A DNA stretch of 64,000 bases from Perognathus longimembris pacificus (Eukaryota > Chordata > Mammalia > Rodentia > Heteromyidae): the NCBI RefSeq assembly GCF_023159225.1, contig NC_063166.1, forward strand, positions 77,006,575 through 77,070,574, in the 5' to 3' direction. Every line of letters begins with the position of its first letter. Position 1 is the first letter of the stretch. Below, piece after piece: positions 51,831-63,148 of this stretch. The notes beneath the pieces are model-generated. The model was given only the letters and a program-made list of their open reading frames with translations, was not told the origin of the DNA and ran no database searches. The translations under genes were made by a program, and so were the position numbers.

Positions 51831-52400
51831 CAGGCAGGGCAGCCTCTCCCAGCCCCTGGCCTCATCCTGAATTTTGGGGGTTCTTGGGGGTGGAGAGAAC
51901 TGGATCCTTGTGTGGATCTCACCGGAGGGCCTCAGAGCAGAGTATGGGGGTGGCGGGTGTGGGGGGAATAAAATACTGGGCCTGGAGCTGGAGTCTGGCA
52001 GGAGGCTGATGTTCAAAGGGAACACAGAGGTGGGAGGGGCAGGGGGAGGAGCCTACCGCTGGCCTGGGGTCCCAGCCTAGTTAGGAGGGAGCCACTCTAC
52101 TCCTAAGCCCCTACTGCTTGGACTTGCACTGTTTGTGACCCCTGGACACCCCACCAGTTAGGGAGGTAGCGCCCGGGCTGTCTTGGCTGCCATGGTTGCT
52201 GCCCTATTCTGGTTGTGGCGACTGTTCTTCGGGCCATCCAGCCCACCCCTGGTGACCAGAATCCTGTGACCCTGAGGAGCAGCCTGAGGGAAGGGGTTGG
52301 GGTGAGAGAGGGGAGGGTGTTCAGACAGACAGGGTGGGGGACCCGGGGAGCAGACCCAGGGCAGGGCAGGGGTTTCTGTGCTGCACCATTCTGAGAGTCT
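51831..52400. other. Unique intergenic sequence
   Basis: GC-rich unique DNA, no gene seen. Confidence 0.5.
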
Positions 52401-52405
52401 CCTGG

Positions 52406-52425
52406 AGGTCAGAGGTCAGAGGTCA
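52406..52425 (+). promoter_or_regulatory. Triple AGGTCA direct repeat (two overlapping DR1 elements)
   Basis: AGGTCA at 52406, 52413 and 52420, each separated by one G. DR1 spacing is the site for PPAR/RXR, HNF4 and COUP-TF type nuclear receptors. Function is inference. Confidence 0.5.
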
Positions 52426-52471
52426 GTTAGAGATTGGGGGGGGATATAGAAGGAGGGCTGAACCAGATTTT

Positions 52472-52473
<2 letters not shown>

Positions 52474-52511
<38 letters not shown>
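52474..52511. repeat. (GT)n microsatellite
   Basis: About 19 uninterrupted GT units, 50 bases after the AGGTCA array. Confidence 0.95.
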
Positions 52512-52513
<2 letters not shown>

Positions 52514-54490
52514 ACGTGTTTGCGCACAGAGGGGAGGGATTGTAGATTCGAGCTGCTCCTTCTGTTCCAGGATCACCCATCTCTCCTGAGTCTTTGCGCC
52601 AGTATGGCTAACCTGCCAGCTACACAAAGTTGGCACAGAGAAGTTGGGTGAGTGGTCCAAAGCCACACAGCAGATCTAAAATCCAGTCTCTGGCTCTCTT
52701 CCATCCCAAATCATATGCTCCTTTCTGCTATACTGTTTTGCTCCTGCTGTCGTATTTGTGATCTCTTCCCTAGCAGGTGTTTTGATGGGTGGGCTACTGT
52801 TTGGCTTGTGTGTGCATACATGTATGTGTGTGTTCTCCCTACTGAAGGAGCTGGCTGTCTATAAGCCTCCTGCTGACCAATCAGAGGAGGGAGGAGGGCC
52901 TTGCTTTCTTCTCCTGTCCCCTCAGCCAGTTGCAGTGCCCACTCAGTGGGTGGGCTGCTTAGCCTCAAGGCTGGGGACTGGGGTGGGGCAGAGTGGGGGA
53001 AAAAGTGGGTCATCCTTGCCAGCCAACTAGCCCAGTGATAAAGTAGCCTTGTTAGTAACCAAGGTTACTAACCAAGCCACCCACCTTGGGAGCAGAGCCT
53101 CCTCCCCATTTTCTAGGCTTTTAAGCTATCTTCTTCCCTAGAAGAAGTGTTAGGAGGAGACAAACAGGGGCCTAGTCACCTCTCCCCTCTGTTTCTGACC
53201 CCTACCCCCCCACATGTGGGGGCTCCGTGGGAGCATCATGGGGGAGCAGCAGATGCATGGGCTCCGTGCTGGCTCACAATGGTCTCATTGGCCCATCCAC
53301 CCTTCTGGAGCCAGGGCAGCCGTGAGATCGTCGTGGGACGTCTGTGTGGATGATGGAGGGGCTGCCGTGGGGCAGCAGGGGCCCAGTGGCAGCAGAAGCT
53401 AGGGTTCAGGTGAGAGAGCTGCCACCCCCCAATCCCCCCACCCCCCCGCTGGACTGCTTTCCCTCTCCCGGGGCTGGGGTGACGCTGGCTCTCAGAGCGC
53501 CTGGCTCCAATAGGACGCTCATCTCCAGAACTGGGGGAAAGACTCCAGCTTGTGACGGGCCGGAGTCCCTTGTGCCTCCAGGCTCCCAGGTCAGAGAGCA
53601 TGGGACCAGGGGAGGACAGGAGTGAGGTTACCTATGTATGGGGGGGGGGTTGGAGGGGGACCTCAGAACCAAGAGTGAGGCTTCTGTCTTTAATTACCAG
53701 CTTGGAATCAAGGCCGCTACCAATCATTGGGCCTCAGGGTCCTCGCAGAACCCCTGCTGTGCAGAGTATTAACTCTTCAATTTCCGGGACTGGACCAGGA
53801 TGGGGCTGTTCAGGGGGCCTGGGGGCGGCACCAGCTTGCCATCGGGTTAGGAGGCAGTGGGTGTTTTAAGGGCCTCTGAGGGCCAGGGCTGGGGCATTGC
53901 TGTGGTCATGAGGCAGGGTAGAGGCCGGGAGACAACCCTCCTGACTTCCCTCCAAGCTCAGGGCTCCCACAGCCTCTGGGGGTCCACTACTGTACGGATG
54001 CAGGAGCTGAAAGGCCCAGAGTCCAGATCGTGCCTACTCTCCTCCCAGGGGAGCAGCTCCCAGGGGACCCCTTCCACCCACGCTGGGCACTGAGCTGGGA
54101 GTGGACGCAGCCAGATGACCGGGATGGGATCCGAAGGCCTCCCCAGGAACTTCAGCTTCAGGGGAGGCGGTCAGGGCTGTCAGGGGCCATGGGGCAGAAC
54201 TGGCTTCTCCCCTTGTTCCTTCCCAGGAAGGGCACAGTGGCTTTGAGGACTGGTAAGGCCAGGCCATGGTACCTACTGCTGCCGTGGGCCTGGAAGGGGG
54301 CAGTGGGCGAGAGCAGCCCCAGGCTCACTGATGGGGTGGGGTGGGAGCCAGACACCAGGCGAGAAGGCTCTGGAAATGAGATTTGCCTGGTTATCTGTGC
54401 TTGCTCAGGCCTAGGGCCCTGGGCACCAACCAGCCCATCCGAGAAGCTGGGAGTGGGGTGAAGGGGGGGTGGTGGCTGAAGCCCAGAGCT
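52512..54490. other. Unique intergenic sequence
   Basis: GC-rich unique sequence, with overlapping open frames that have no protein-like character; no gene supported. Confidence 0.45.
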
Positions 54491-54499
54491 CCTGCTGGA

Positions 54500-54545
54500 A
54501 CATTCGTGTGTGTGCGTGCACGTGTGCACGCGTGTGCATGTGTGT
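54500..54545. repeat. Imperfect (GT)n with GCAC blocks
   Basis: GTGTGTGTGCGTGCACGTGT followed by GCACGCGTGTGCATGTGTG. Confidence 0.85.
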
Positions 54546-54716
54546 CCTGGGGAGTGTGCCCATCCTTTCCAGGAACCTTGCTGCTGTTCATGTGTCTTGA
54601 TCCCTTCTAGTATCCTCAGTATGACTTTCAGTCTATCCAGGCCAAAGGAAAGAAACTTCCAGAAAGAGTATTTATGACAGAAAAAGCTTGTAGACCAAAA
54701 TATGAACCATCTTGGC

Positions 54717-54765
54717 TGTGTGTGTGTGTGTGTATGTGTGTGTATGCGTATGCACACGTGCGTGC
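54717..54765. repeat. (TG)n microsatellite
   Basis: TG run with TATG interruptions, leading into a Geo-monomer fragment (54768-54815, minus strand, CAGGGCCTTCAGCTC and GCTCAAGGCTGGC). Confidence 0.85.
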
Positions 54766-54942
54766 TTAAAATCAGGGCCTTCAGCTCGCTCTTGGCTTCT
54801 TTGCTCAAGGCTGGCTGATACTTCTCTCCTGTGCATGTGTGTGGATTGAATTAGCATCATGTGTGTTTTCTGAATGTGTGTGTGTGTGTCCCCTGCTCCT
54901 GATGGTTTTGTGGGTCTAGACCCTGCTCCATTCCGAAGCCAG

Positions 54943-55041
54943 GTGGGCGGGGCCGGGCAGTCAGGCTGGGCACAGGCGAGGACGGCCTAGGTGGGCGGAG
55001 CCCTGCGGTGGGCGGTGCCCTGCGGTGGGCGGGTCTGAGCG
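54943..55041. repeat. Tandem GC-box array (17-bp period)
   Basis: Three units of GTGGGCGGNGCCCTGCG at 54991, 55008 and 55025 (the last diverged), with a fourth AGGTGGGCGGGGCC at 54942. Each unit carries a GGGCGG Sp1/KLF-type core. Confidence 0.8.
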
Positions 55042-55059
55042 TGTTCTAGGGGTGCAGCC

Positions 55060-56395
55060 TGGCAGGGAACAAAGGGCAATCAGCCAGAGAGGCCACAAGA
55101 GCATCTGATTGAGGAAGAGGAATTAGTGCAGAACCTCACTGGGCCCTGCAGGGGGCTGTGGGGGGGCGGGGGCTGGTGTTCTGATTGGAGGGGAGCAGGT
55201 GCAGTGGGCTTACCTGGGCCACAGGACGGTAGGGAGCTGGGGAGGGCAGAGGGGGGGTGGAAACCCAGGAAGGATGGACCAGGGAGGGAGGGAAAGCTTC
55301 TGGAAAGGGGGCACTGTGGCTGTTTACTAAGTGGGCACTGCCCCTCCCCCCCCACATCCAGCTTGCCCAAAGCCTGCTGTGGCCTGGCCTTGGGCTCCGC
55401 TGGTATCCTCTGCCCCCGCTGTCCAGAGAGAGGCGAGGACTTGCTCAATCCAGGTCACTTGACTCCCCACACCTCTTGCATGGCCCTTGGGGAGAAGTTA
55501 CCGGATTGCAGGTACAGAAAGAAAACAACGTTCACACACCCAGCCTGACCGGGAAGGGAGGCAAACAGCAGCTCTCTGACAAAGGGGTTCCTGCTGGATG
55601 GGAGGTTCAAAGCCACGCGCTCCATCCTCATGATATGGGCTTGCGTCACAGCTCCTAGGTTTGAATCTCAGACTGGACCTTTCACTTCTTCATGTAGAGG
55701 CCCAGCCAGCACTCCCTCTCTGCCTGTGCAGCCCCACCTTGTTCTCCCCAGTGGGTTTCACTGTGGCCCCAGGAGCTTTAAACCCGTTCTCCAGGTTCCA
55801 TCACCCTGCCATTTCAAACCCTCAACAGGCCTTCGCAGGAGGCTAGGACGGATCCCAGCCCTTTGCTGTGTGGTTCACAAGGCCTTGTGCGACTTGGGAC
55901 TGTTCTGTTCTGTCCTGTCCCGTGGGATGCCCCCTTGTCCACTCCACTTTTGTCACCTTGTCACCCTGGTCCTGGAGCACACAGCTCAGTCCTACCTTAT
56001 TCTCTCTGACCCCTAATTTCTCCCTTATCTTGGAAAGCTCGGTGTTCCTCTAGCTGTCGGCTTGAGGGCCACCTCCACCGAGATGTCCTCCCCGATTGTT
56101 CAGTAGCGTGCTTTCCCCCAACATCCTACTTTCTAGTTCTCTCTGGAGCATATTTTTTTTTCTTTTGTGTTTTTTTCCCCCCTTTGGCTTTGCTTAACTC
56201 CAGAATTGTGAATTCCATGCAAATAGAAACATGGCATCTGTCTTCCTACTGCTGTGCCCAAAATGGTACCCAGAAATGATCATCAAATATTTGTTGACTG
56301 CATAATGAATTGTATTTGCTTTTACAAGTCTCTTTTGTGTGGAAAGTCTCAATACTTTCCTAATTTTAGTTAGTAAAGTTTTCTTTGAAGAATAA
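55060..56395. other. Unique intergenic sequence
   Basis: GC-rich unique DNA; overlapping open frames on both strands without protein-like features. No gene supported. Confidence 0.45.
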
Positions 56396-56399
56396 AACC

Positions 56400-56510
56400 A
56401 TAGGGGTATGGTAGCACATGTCTATCATCCCAGTACTGGAGATGTGGAGGCACGAGGACTGAAGGTCTTAGGCAAGCATGGGCTGTGTAAGAAGCCTATG
56501 TCTCAAAAAA
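56400..56510 (+). mobile_element. B1 SINE
   Basis: GTATGGTAGCACATGTCTAT CATCCCAGTAC and a GGGCTGTGTAAGAAGCC segment with an A-rich tail. Diverged B1 without Geo. Confidence 0.7.
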
Positions 56511-56523
56511 ATAAATGAAATAA

Positions 56524-56660
56524 ACCAGGTACCACTGGCTCACGCCTTTACTCCTAGCTATTCAATAGGCTGAGGTCTGAGGATTGTGGTTCTAAGCCAG
56601 CCCAGGCAGGAAAGTCTGTGAGACTCTTATCTTCAGTCAACTACCAAATAAATAAAGAGT
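56524..56660 (+). mobile_element. B1-like monomer of the B1-Geo family, Geo half missing
   Basis: ACCACTGGCTCACGCCTTTA through CAGGCAGGAAAGTCTGTGAG to the linker CAACTACCAAATAAATAAAG. It ends before the Geo monomer: either a free monomer or a 3'-truncated copy. Confidence 0.7.
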
Positions 56661-56739
56661 AAATTAATTCATAAATAAAATAGAAAAGGAAGAAAGAAAA
56701 GAAAAAAGAGAACAAGGATCTCAAGAAATGTCTGGAACA

Positions 56740-57838
56740 CGTAGAAAGCTTTTACGACTGAACAATTAAATAGCAAGTACAATTTTTAAACGGGCAAAGG
56801 ATTGTATAGACCTTTCTCTAAAGAAGACATATAAATCACCAATAAGCACACGAAAAGATGATGACATCATTAGTCTCCAGGGAAACACAAATCAAAGCCA
56901 GGACAAAATGCCCCATTCAAACCACAGTGCAGGATGGTCTCACAGAATGGCTGAGATAAAAAAAAGAAAAAGATGGATACTAGCCAGGTGACAGTGGCTC
57001 ACGCCTGCAATCCTAGCTGCTTGGAAGGCTGAGATTTGAGGGTCTTAGTTGCAAGCCAGACTAGGCAGGGAAGTCTATGAAACTCTAATCTCCAATTAAC
57101 CACCCAAAAGGCTGGAACTGGAGCTGTGACTAAGTGGTGGAGAGCTAGCCTTGAGCAAAAAGCTCAGAGACAGCACCCAGGCCCTAAGTTCAAGCCCTGG
57201 AACTCACCCCCCCACCCCCCCAAAAAAGGCAGAAGCTAACCAGTGTCAGCAAGGATGGGAGAGAGACTGAAATGTTCACACATTGCAGCTGGCACCGTAA
57301 AATGGTGCAGCCACTTTGGAAGTGGTTTGGCAAACATGAGATCGTGATAGGCCCCAGCAGCTCTCTCTCCCGGCTGCATACCTACAGAGGAAAGAAAGCA
57401 CACGCACACAAAAACTTGCTCCTGGATCTGGGCAACAGCCTCAACCCAAATGGCGGGAAAGCAAGACTGTCCAATGTCCACGGATGCTTGGATGAAGGAA
57501 ACGTGATGCTCGTGAACAATGGAAGTTAGTGACAACAGCATGCACGCGCGCGGCCACGTGACTGCACGCCGAGAGCAGCTCTGGGGAAGGTGTGCTTGGA
57601 TTGCGCACCTCCCTTTCTGGGAACTGTGCAGGCCCCGGGAGCTGGGGGAAGGGGAGAACGGGAAGCCACCGGCGGTGGGCGCGGTGGGTACCGCATGTCT
57701 TGCGGGGGCGATGCGAAATGTTCTGAAATCGGCGATCAGGGATGACTGTGAAACTCTGTGATGTGGCAGAACCACTGAGTCATACATTTGGGGAAGATGG
57801 GAATGATGTGAATTAGGTCATGAAGCTGTTATTTCAAA
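56740..57838 (+). mobile_element. L1 LINE 3' end, interrupted by a SINE
   Basis: Left part (56740-56980): ACGGGCAAAGGATTGTATAG, AAGACATATAAATCACC and GGGAAACACAAATCAAAGCC. Right part (57234-57838): AAAATGGTGCAGCCACTTTG, a TGTCCACGGATGCTTGGATG segment, and the terminal AATGTTCTGAAATC to GAAGCTGTTATTTCAAAAA. This is the end of ORF2 and the 3' end of an old mammalian L1, full of stops. A B1-Geo SINE splits it. The part at 57540-57715 is unexpectedly GC- and CpG-rich. Confidence 0.8.
56983..57229 (+). mobile_element. B1-Geo SINE inside an L1
   Basis: Forward copy, CCAGGTGACAGTGGCTCACG through the Geo half to TAAGTTCAAGCCCTGG, then a C-rich/A-rich tail. Confidence 0.88.
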
Positions 57839-57844
57839 AAGCGC

Positions 57845-57946
57845 CCCAAGGGTGGTGGCACACCCTTGGAATCCCAGTCCTCAGGAGGCTGAGACAGGAG
57901 GATTGAGAGTTAGAAGCCAGCGTGGGCTACATAACAACATGCTGTC

Positions 57947-57948
<2 letters not shown>
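57845..57948 (+). mobile_element. B1 SINE
   Basis: CAAGGGTGGTGGCACACCCT and GGAGGCTGAGACAGGAGGAT, a typical B1, with the following (CA)n as its tail. Confidence 0.85.

Positions 57949-57992
<44 letters not shown>
57949..57992. repeat. (CA)n microsatellite
   Basis: About 22 uninterrupted CA units directly after the B1 element. Confidence 0.96.
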
Positions 57993-57996
<4 letters not shown>

Positions 57997-58572
57997 GTGG
58001 GGAGGGGTCCTGGGAGCCTAGCCATGGAATGTGATATTTCCAGCGCCACTAGATCCAGGCCACACTGCCGGATGGCCGTCCTTACTCCTGCTCACTGGTC
58101 ATCTCTGCTGGTGTGTGGCCATCGGCTGGTGCTCCCCCACACCCCCAGAAGGACAAGGTTTTGTGTCATTCATTGCTGGGTCCCCTACAGCCAGGACAGT
58201 GGACGGCTCTGGCAGACACTTGATTCTTATCGAATGCATGGATTTACCTGTCTGTCTCTTCTACTTAACGGAGTTATTTAAAGTCAGAGGTCTGGTGGAG
58301 TCATTGCTCTTTCCCCAAGGCTGGGGGCAGAGCTGGGCTCTTCCACACGCTGCTTAATATTTAAAGAGGGAAAGAATGAATGAATGGCTCCCTTAACCTG
58401 TGACACATTCCTGAAGGGCGGGACGATCGGACTGTTTTATCCCAGGGTTCCAAACGTTGCCTGGCAGCAGCGGATACTCAGGTTTGTTGAACCCCGTAAG
58501 TCTCTTCGGGATGGAGCTTTGGCAAGGCCTTTGACAGATTAGCCAGAGCAGCAAGCAGGCTGATTGCAACTG

Positions 58573-58815
58573 TTTTATTTTTTTTTCTTTTTTTCTTTTT
58601 TGTGCTGGTACTGGTACTTGAACTCAGGGCCTCGGCACTGTCTCTTAGTTTTATTGCTCAAGGCTGGTGCACTACCCCTTGAACTGTACCTCCACTTCCA
58701 GCTTTTTGTTGGTTAATCGGAGATGAGAATATCATGGATTTTCCTGCCAAGAATGGCTTCATGCAGCCTCTTGAGTAGTTAGGATTATAGGCGTGAGCTA
58801 CCACCAGTGCCTGGC
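58573..58815 (-). mobile_element. B1-Geo SINE
   Basis: Reverse copy with a T-rich tail complement, GTACTTGAACTCAGGGCCTC, GGTTAATCGGAGATGAG linker and B1-like half ending GCTACCACCAGTGCCTGGC. Confidence 0.85.
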
Positions 58816-59129
58816 TTTGTACAACTGGTTTTTAAACAGGCAAAGAGGGGCTGCCCAGCCAGCACAGAGTCTTAGGGTGCTGGCATCACAGGCTCTGCTG
58901 TGTGGACAGATCAGCCCTGGTTGGGGGGGGCCAGGGGGGCACTGAGGGGGACCAGGAACACCAGGGAGTATTTTCTAGGGGTCAGAAACCTTGTGCCTGG
59001 ATAATCAATCCTTAGACCCCGCCCTCCCCTGGCAACTGGCAGGCTGCTCCACCAATGAGGTGTGGGGGCAGCTGGTGATGGGGGTGGGATGGGACAGATG
59101 GTGGGAGACAAGGAAACCCCATGTTCGCC
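58816..59129. other. Unique intergenic sequence
   Basis: No gene or repeat recognised. Confidence 0.5.
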
Positions 59130-59260
59130 TCCATCTGTTACATTTAATTGACTTCCTGCAGAAAGAAAAAAAAAAAAGAGCCCAGTTGCAAGGATGAAAT
59201 TGCTAATTAAAAGGCCCTCTGATTAGATAGACAAATATTTACCAATTATGTCTGACCCTG
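59130..59260. promoter_or_regulatory. Candidate conserved enhancer-like island
   Basis: CATTTAATTGACTTCC, TTGCTAATTAAAAGGCC, CTGATTAGATAG and AAATATTTACC (forkhead-like) in a row, in otherwise GC-rich sequence. No repeat recognised. Confidence 0.4.
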
Positions 59261-59764
59261 TCTGTCCCTCTTATGTCTGGAAACCTCCCCATCAGCAAGG
59301 CGGCCACAGCACACCCAGCTGGTGGCTCTTCCACCAATCGCTCTCCTGGGGCTCAGGCTGTCTGTGGATGAAACTGGTTAGGAGAGGGGCAAGTAGTCAT
59401 TCAACAAACACCCTCGGAGCCGACTGCATGGCGAGGTCAGGCAGTCACTGCTGGGCCCCGGGAAGCCCGCGGAAGATTTCCAGGGACAGTTCTTCTGGCT
59501 GTTTGACTGTCAGTGGCATAGCTTCTGGAGAGGGGGCTCTGGGCCAGCCTGGGCGGGTGCCCCAGGAGGCACCCATCCAGGAAGGAGGCAGCCTCCACTC
59601 CTCGCCCCTATGATGAGGCTCCCACCGGAGGAGGCTCCGTCTTGAAGGAGGGGCAGCTAGGGAGCCCAGTTTACGTGTGTGTCCGGTGCCCACCCGTGAA
59701 GCAGGAAGACAAGGGACCCGATCACATCCATCACCCCAGCGCCCGGCCCGTCTCTCAGTTTTCC

Positions 59765-59945
59765 CCACTGAGCTTTCACTACCCACCAAGCACTGGGCGA
59801 AGGCTGTGCGTGTAGCATCTCATTGAACTCCCTCGGGCTCCCCGGAGGGCAGGCTCTGGGCCTCCATCTTGCCCATTTCCGAGTGAGGAAACTGAGGTGC
59901 TGAGAAGGACAGAGCGCCGTCCGAGTTCACCCAGCACGGAATGGA
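59765..59945 (+). mobile_element. MIR SINE remnant
   Basis: CACCAAGCACTGGGCGAAGG, TCTCATTGAACTCCCTC, GCCCATTTCCGAGTGAGG and AACTGAGGTGCTGAGAAGG follow MIR in order, with raised G+C. Confidence 0.7.
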
Positions 59946-60139
59946 GAGAATCGGAGAGAATCAGATCTGAAGTCCAGGCCTGGTTGCCCTTGAACTCTGA
60001 GAAGCCAGTCAGTCAGTCACCTTTGCCCTTCTGCCAGGCAGCGGGCAGGTGGTCTGGGATCCTCCCCTGGCCCCGTGCCTCACGCCCGGGAACGCTCCTG
60101 CACTCCCCTCTCCCCTCCTGGGCTCATACCACGAAGCCT

Positions 60140-60385
60140 TCTACTCTAGAGGGATATATATTATCTAAATTTGATAAGACAACTTAATTTCACTCTGTGT
60201 CTGTTACCGGCGATAAAACCAGGAGACTTTTATGACCCAGCGTCCTCAGCAAGATTGTCAGGAACTTATTATACAAGGTCTAACTGGATTTCTCTCTGCA
60301 GATGGCTGGGAGCCACGGGCTGGAACGTAATTCGGCAACACATTTGGGGGGATAAATGCAAAATGCCTGTTTCAGAGACTTAGAT
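60140..60385. promoter_or_regulatory. Candidate conserved enhancer-like island
   Basis: About 240 bases of balanced, non-repetitive sequence with TATATTATCTAAATTTG, GACAACTTAATTTCAC, GGCGATAAAACC, AGATAAGG (GATA-type) and AACACATTTGG. It stands out from GC-rich flanks and is not a repeat I know. Confidence 0.4.
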
Positions 60386-61539
60386 AAGGCAGCAGGCCTC
60401 TGAGCTCCCCCGAGCAGCCGATCTTCTAGTCTTGGGCCCTGAAGGGTGATTTGGGCACAATCTACCCTGTTGGAAAAGGAAGGGAAGATAGGCTCTCCCC
60501 GCACCCCCCCCCCCTTGATCCTTTGCACCCTGGGGAAGGAGTTGGGGAGGTGTCTGAGATTTGAGGTTCAGCAAAGCAATTCCTGGAGAGTGAGAGATGC
60601 GGGGGGGGGGAGAGGAGGGAAACCAGGGGGTGGGTGAGGGACTGAAGATTGGGGATGGTGGGTATTGAAAAGGAGAAAGGGAGGACAAAAGGAGAGGGGA
60701 CTGGGCTAGCTCCGTAGCACCCACCCTCGCCCCCAGACTTGTTCCTTACTCCCCTAGGACCTGCCCCTAGTCATGGGGTTCATCTCCAGATTCAGGTTAC
60801 TCTCTTATTTGGGCTCATGGAGTTTTGAGGTTCATGGCCAGCGTATCTTAGAATTTGAGAGCTTGTGTCCAGTTCTGATATCTTTCCTTGGGCTTGGGCT
60901 TAGAGAAAGACTTGGGGGTACATCTCAGTTTTGACACCCCTAGATGTAGATCTTCAGAATCCCCAACATGGAGGACCCACATTCAGAATCCATCCTGAGA
61001 CAGACACCTCCCACCCCCGCCCCGGCCTGAACCTCCACAGAGCATGGTACAACCCAAACTTCAGACAACTGGACCCCTGAATTGGGGGCCCCCTGAGTCA
61101 TGGATAGCAGCAGAAGCAGAGGGATCACCCCCAGATCCAGCATTCTGGGTGAGCACACTGGCCTGGGGAATCTGAGGTCTGCCTGGTTCTTGCCCACCGC
61201 CCTCACAACTTTGGGCCAGGTGGCGACAGAACCTCCCACGACAGCACATCGGTGGGCCGTGGCATCTGATGGACCGTCGTCTAGTCTGCCATTGACTGAA
61301 ACGCCATTGCAAGCTCACAGCTGCAGCGGAGTCTGTCACCCGGCTTCCGGACGCCATTTATTCACCTTTCAGGGACTCAGCCCTCTACCAGGGAAGTTTC
61401 ATCTGTCTTTCCAGCTCTCTCTTGCTCATCCTTCACTCCCCATCGTCGGGGTTTGGAGAAGGGGGTGGGGTGTACCGATCATCTTGGGGAACATGGGACA
61501 TCCTGAAACCCTTACCACAACCTTTCAAGCCAGAGGTTT
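60386..61539. other. Unique intergenic sequence
   Basis: GC-rich unique DNA; G-run at 60601-60610. No gene supported. Confidence 0.45.
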
Positions 61540-61791
61540 CTTTTTTTTCTTTCCTTTTTTTTTTGTGTGTGTGTGCCAATCTTGGGACTTGCACTCAGGG
61601 CCTGGGTACTGTGTCCCTGAGCTTTTTACTCAAGGCCACTGCTTCAGCTCCATCTCTACGTCTGGCTTTTTGGTGGTTAATTGGAGACAAGACTCTCATA
61701 GACTTTCCTGCTCAGGCTGGCTTTGAACCACAATCTTCAGATCTCGTGCTGCTGAGTAGCTAGGAGTAAGAGGTGTGAGCCACTAGTGCCA
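61540..61791 (-). mobile_element. B1-Geo SINE
   Basis: Reverse copy with a T-rich then GTGTGTGTGTG tail complement, Geo half, GGTTAATTGGAGACAAG linker and B1-like half. Confidence 0.87.
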
Positions 61792-61804
61792 AGCTTCAAG
61801 CTAG

Positions 61805-61862
61805 AGCTTTTAAAATCCCATTCCACAGATGAGGAAATAGAGGCACAGAGAAGCACAGAAGC
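61805..61862 (+). mobile_element. MIR-like fragment
   Basis: ATCCCATTCCACAGATGAGG AAATAGAGGCACAGAGAAG is the MIR core. Confidence 0.55.
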
Positions 61863-62754
61863 GGGGGGACCTCTCTTCTGCTATGTCCCCTGGTTTAGAG
61901 CACAGCCTGGGTGTATCGTGTAGACTTGGGGCTCTGCGGGGCCACGGTCTGGTTGGAAGGTTGAGGGTGGTTTCATTGTTGAGCCCCAGCTTATGTTACT
62001 CTTACTCTGGCAAAAAGGAATTGCTCCCAGCAGATGGGAGGATGGGGGTGGGAGGGGAGGACCCCAGTGAGATGAAGGACTCTGGCTGCAGGGATGGTAC
62101 CCGGGTTGGAGCTGGCCTTTGGCAGGAGACAGTGATGAATGGGCTTGGGCCCAGCCTCGGGCACTGAAGGACAAACTGGACCTCATCTCCTGCATGTAGT
62201 GGGACAGTGCTGTCGGAAATCACCGCTGCCCCAGGAAGCCAGCAGGGAGACGGCCCCGCCACGGGTGAAGGTTCTAGAATACGAATGACTTTGGTTGGTC
62301 CTATGCGACACAGAGGTGAGTGGGTCCTCGCTGTATCCTTGTCCTCGTAGGATGGGGATGGGGCCTGAACCAGGGTCTGGGGTGCAGTGGGGAGACATGT
62401 GTTGGAATTCAGCTCTACTGTTTCCTAGCTGTGTGGCTTTGAGCAAACCACTCAGCCTCTCTGAGCTTCTCTTCTATGTAAGCCAGTGTGGAGATGCTGT
62501 CTGTTGGGGTTGTAGGGTACGTGGGACACAGTACTATGAATTATAAAGGGGTTACCCTGCTATCACCCCAACATGAACCTCCTGAAAATCACCCCCAAAG
62601 TGGGATGGGGACCAAAGGAAACACCCTCCAAATTCCCCAGCTGAGAGTGATTTTACTTTTAAAAAGAGAAATAACTCAAGGATCCTCAAAGGACTTTCCC
62701 TCTTGGCTCTATTAAAAAAAAAAAAAAAGAACAACAACTAACATCTTCATTTCC
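61863..62754. other. Unique intergenic sequence
   Basis: No gene seen; an A-run at 62713-62728. Confidence 0.5.
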
Positions 62755-62870
62755 ATCCCCCCTTTTAAGCTAATTTGTGGAAAATTAAAATGGGGAGCTC
62801 ACGGAGAGGCTGGCATTTTAATTGGATCGTGTCTGGCGTCCTCCGTAGGATTCCCTGATGAGCTGCCTCC
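62755..62870. promoter_or_regulatory. Candidate conserved enhancer-like island
   Basis: AAGCTAATTTGTGG, GAAAATTAAAATGG and ATTTTAATTGGATCG within GC-rich DNA; homeodomain-type cores; no repeat recognised. Confidence 0.35.
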
Positions 62871-63148
62871 GCCAAGGCCTCCGCCCTGCCTGGCCCTGCT
62901 CCGCCGCCCCTGGCTCCCTCCCACCCCTGAGGGCCCAGGCCAGGCCGGGCCAGGCAGCTCAGGGCCCAGCCACCCCCTGTGCAGGAACGGGGTCTGCCGT
63001 GCCCTCAGGCCTCAGCCTGTTAGGGCCAGGCGGGATGGCTGGTGATGTCAGACGCCTGTTGGCTGTTCCTGGCTTCTCATCTGGAAACAGAGGTGGCTTG
63101 AATGACCAGACCCAGCACCTCTGACAGGTGCTCACGGCACAGTACTGC
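62871..63148. other. Unique GC-rich sequence
   Basis: C-rich with GCC/CCT-rich stretches and low CpG; no gene seen. Confidence 0.45.
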
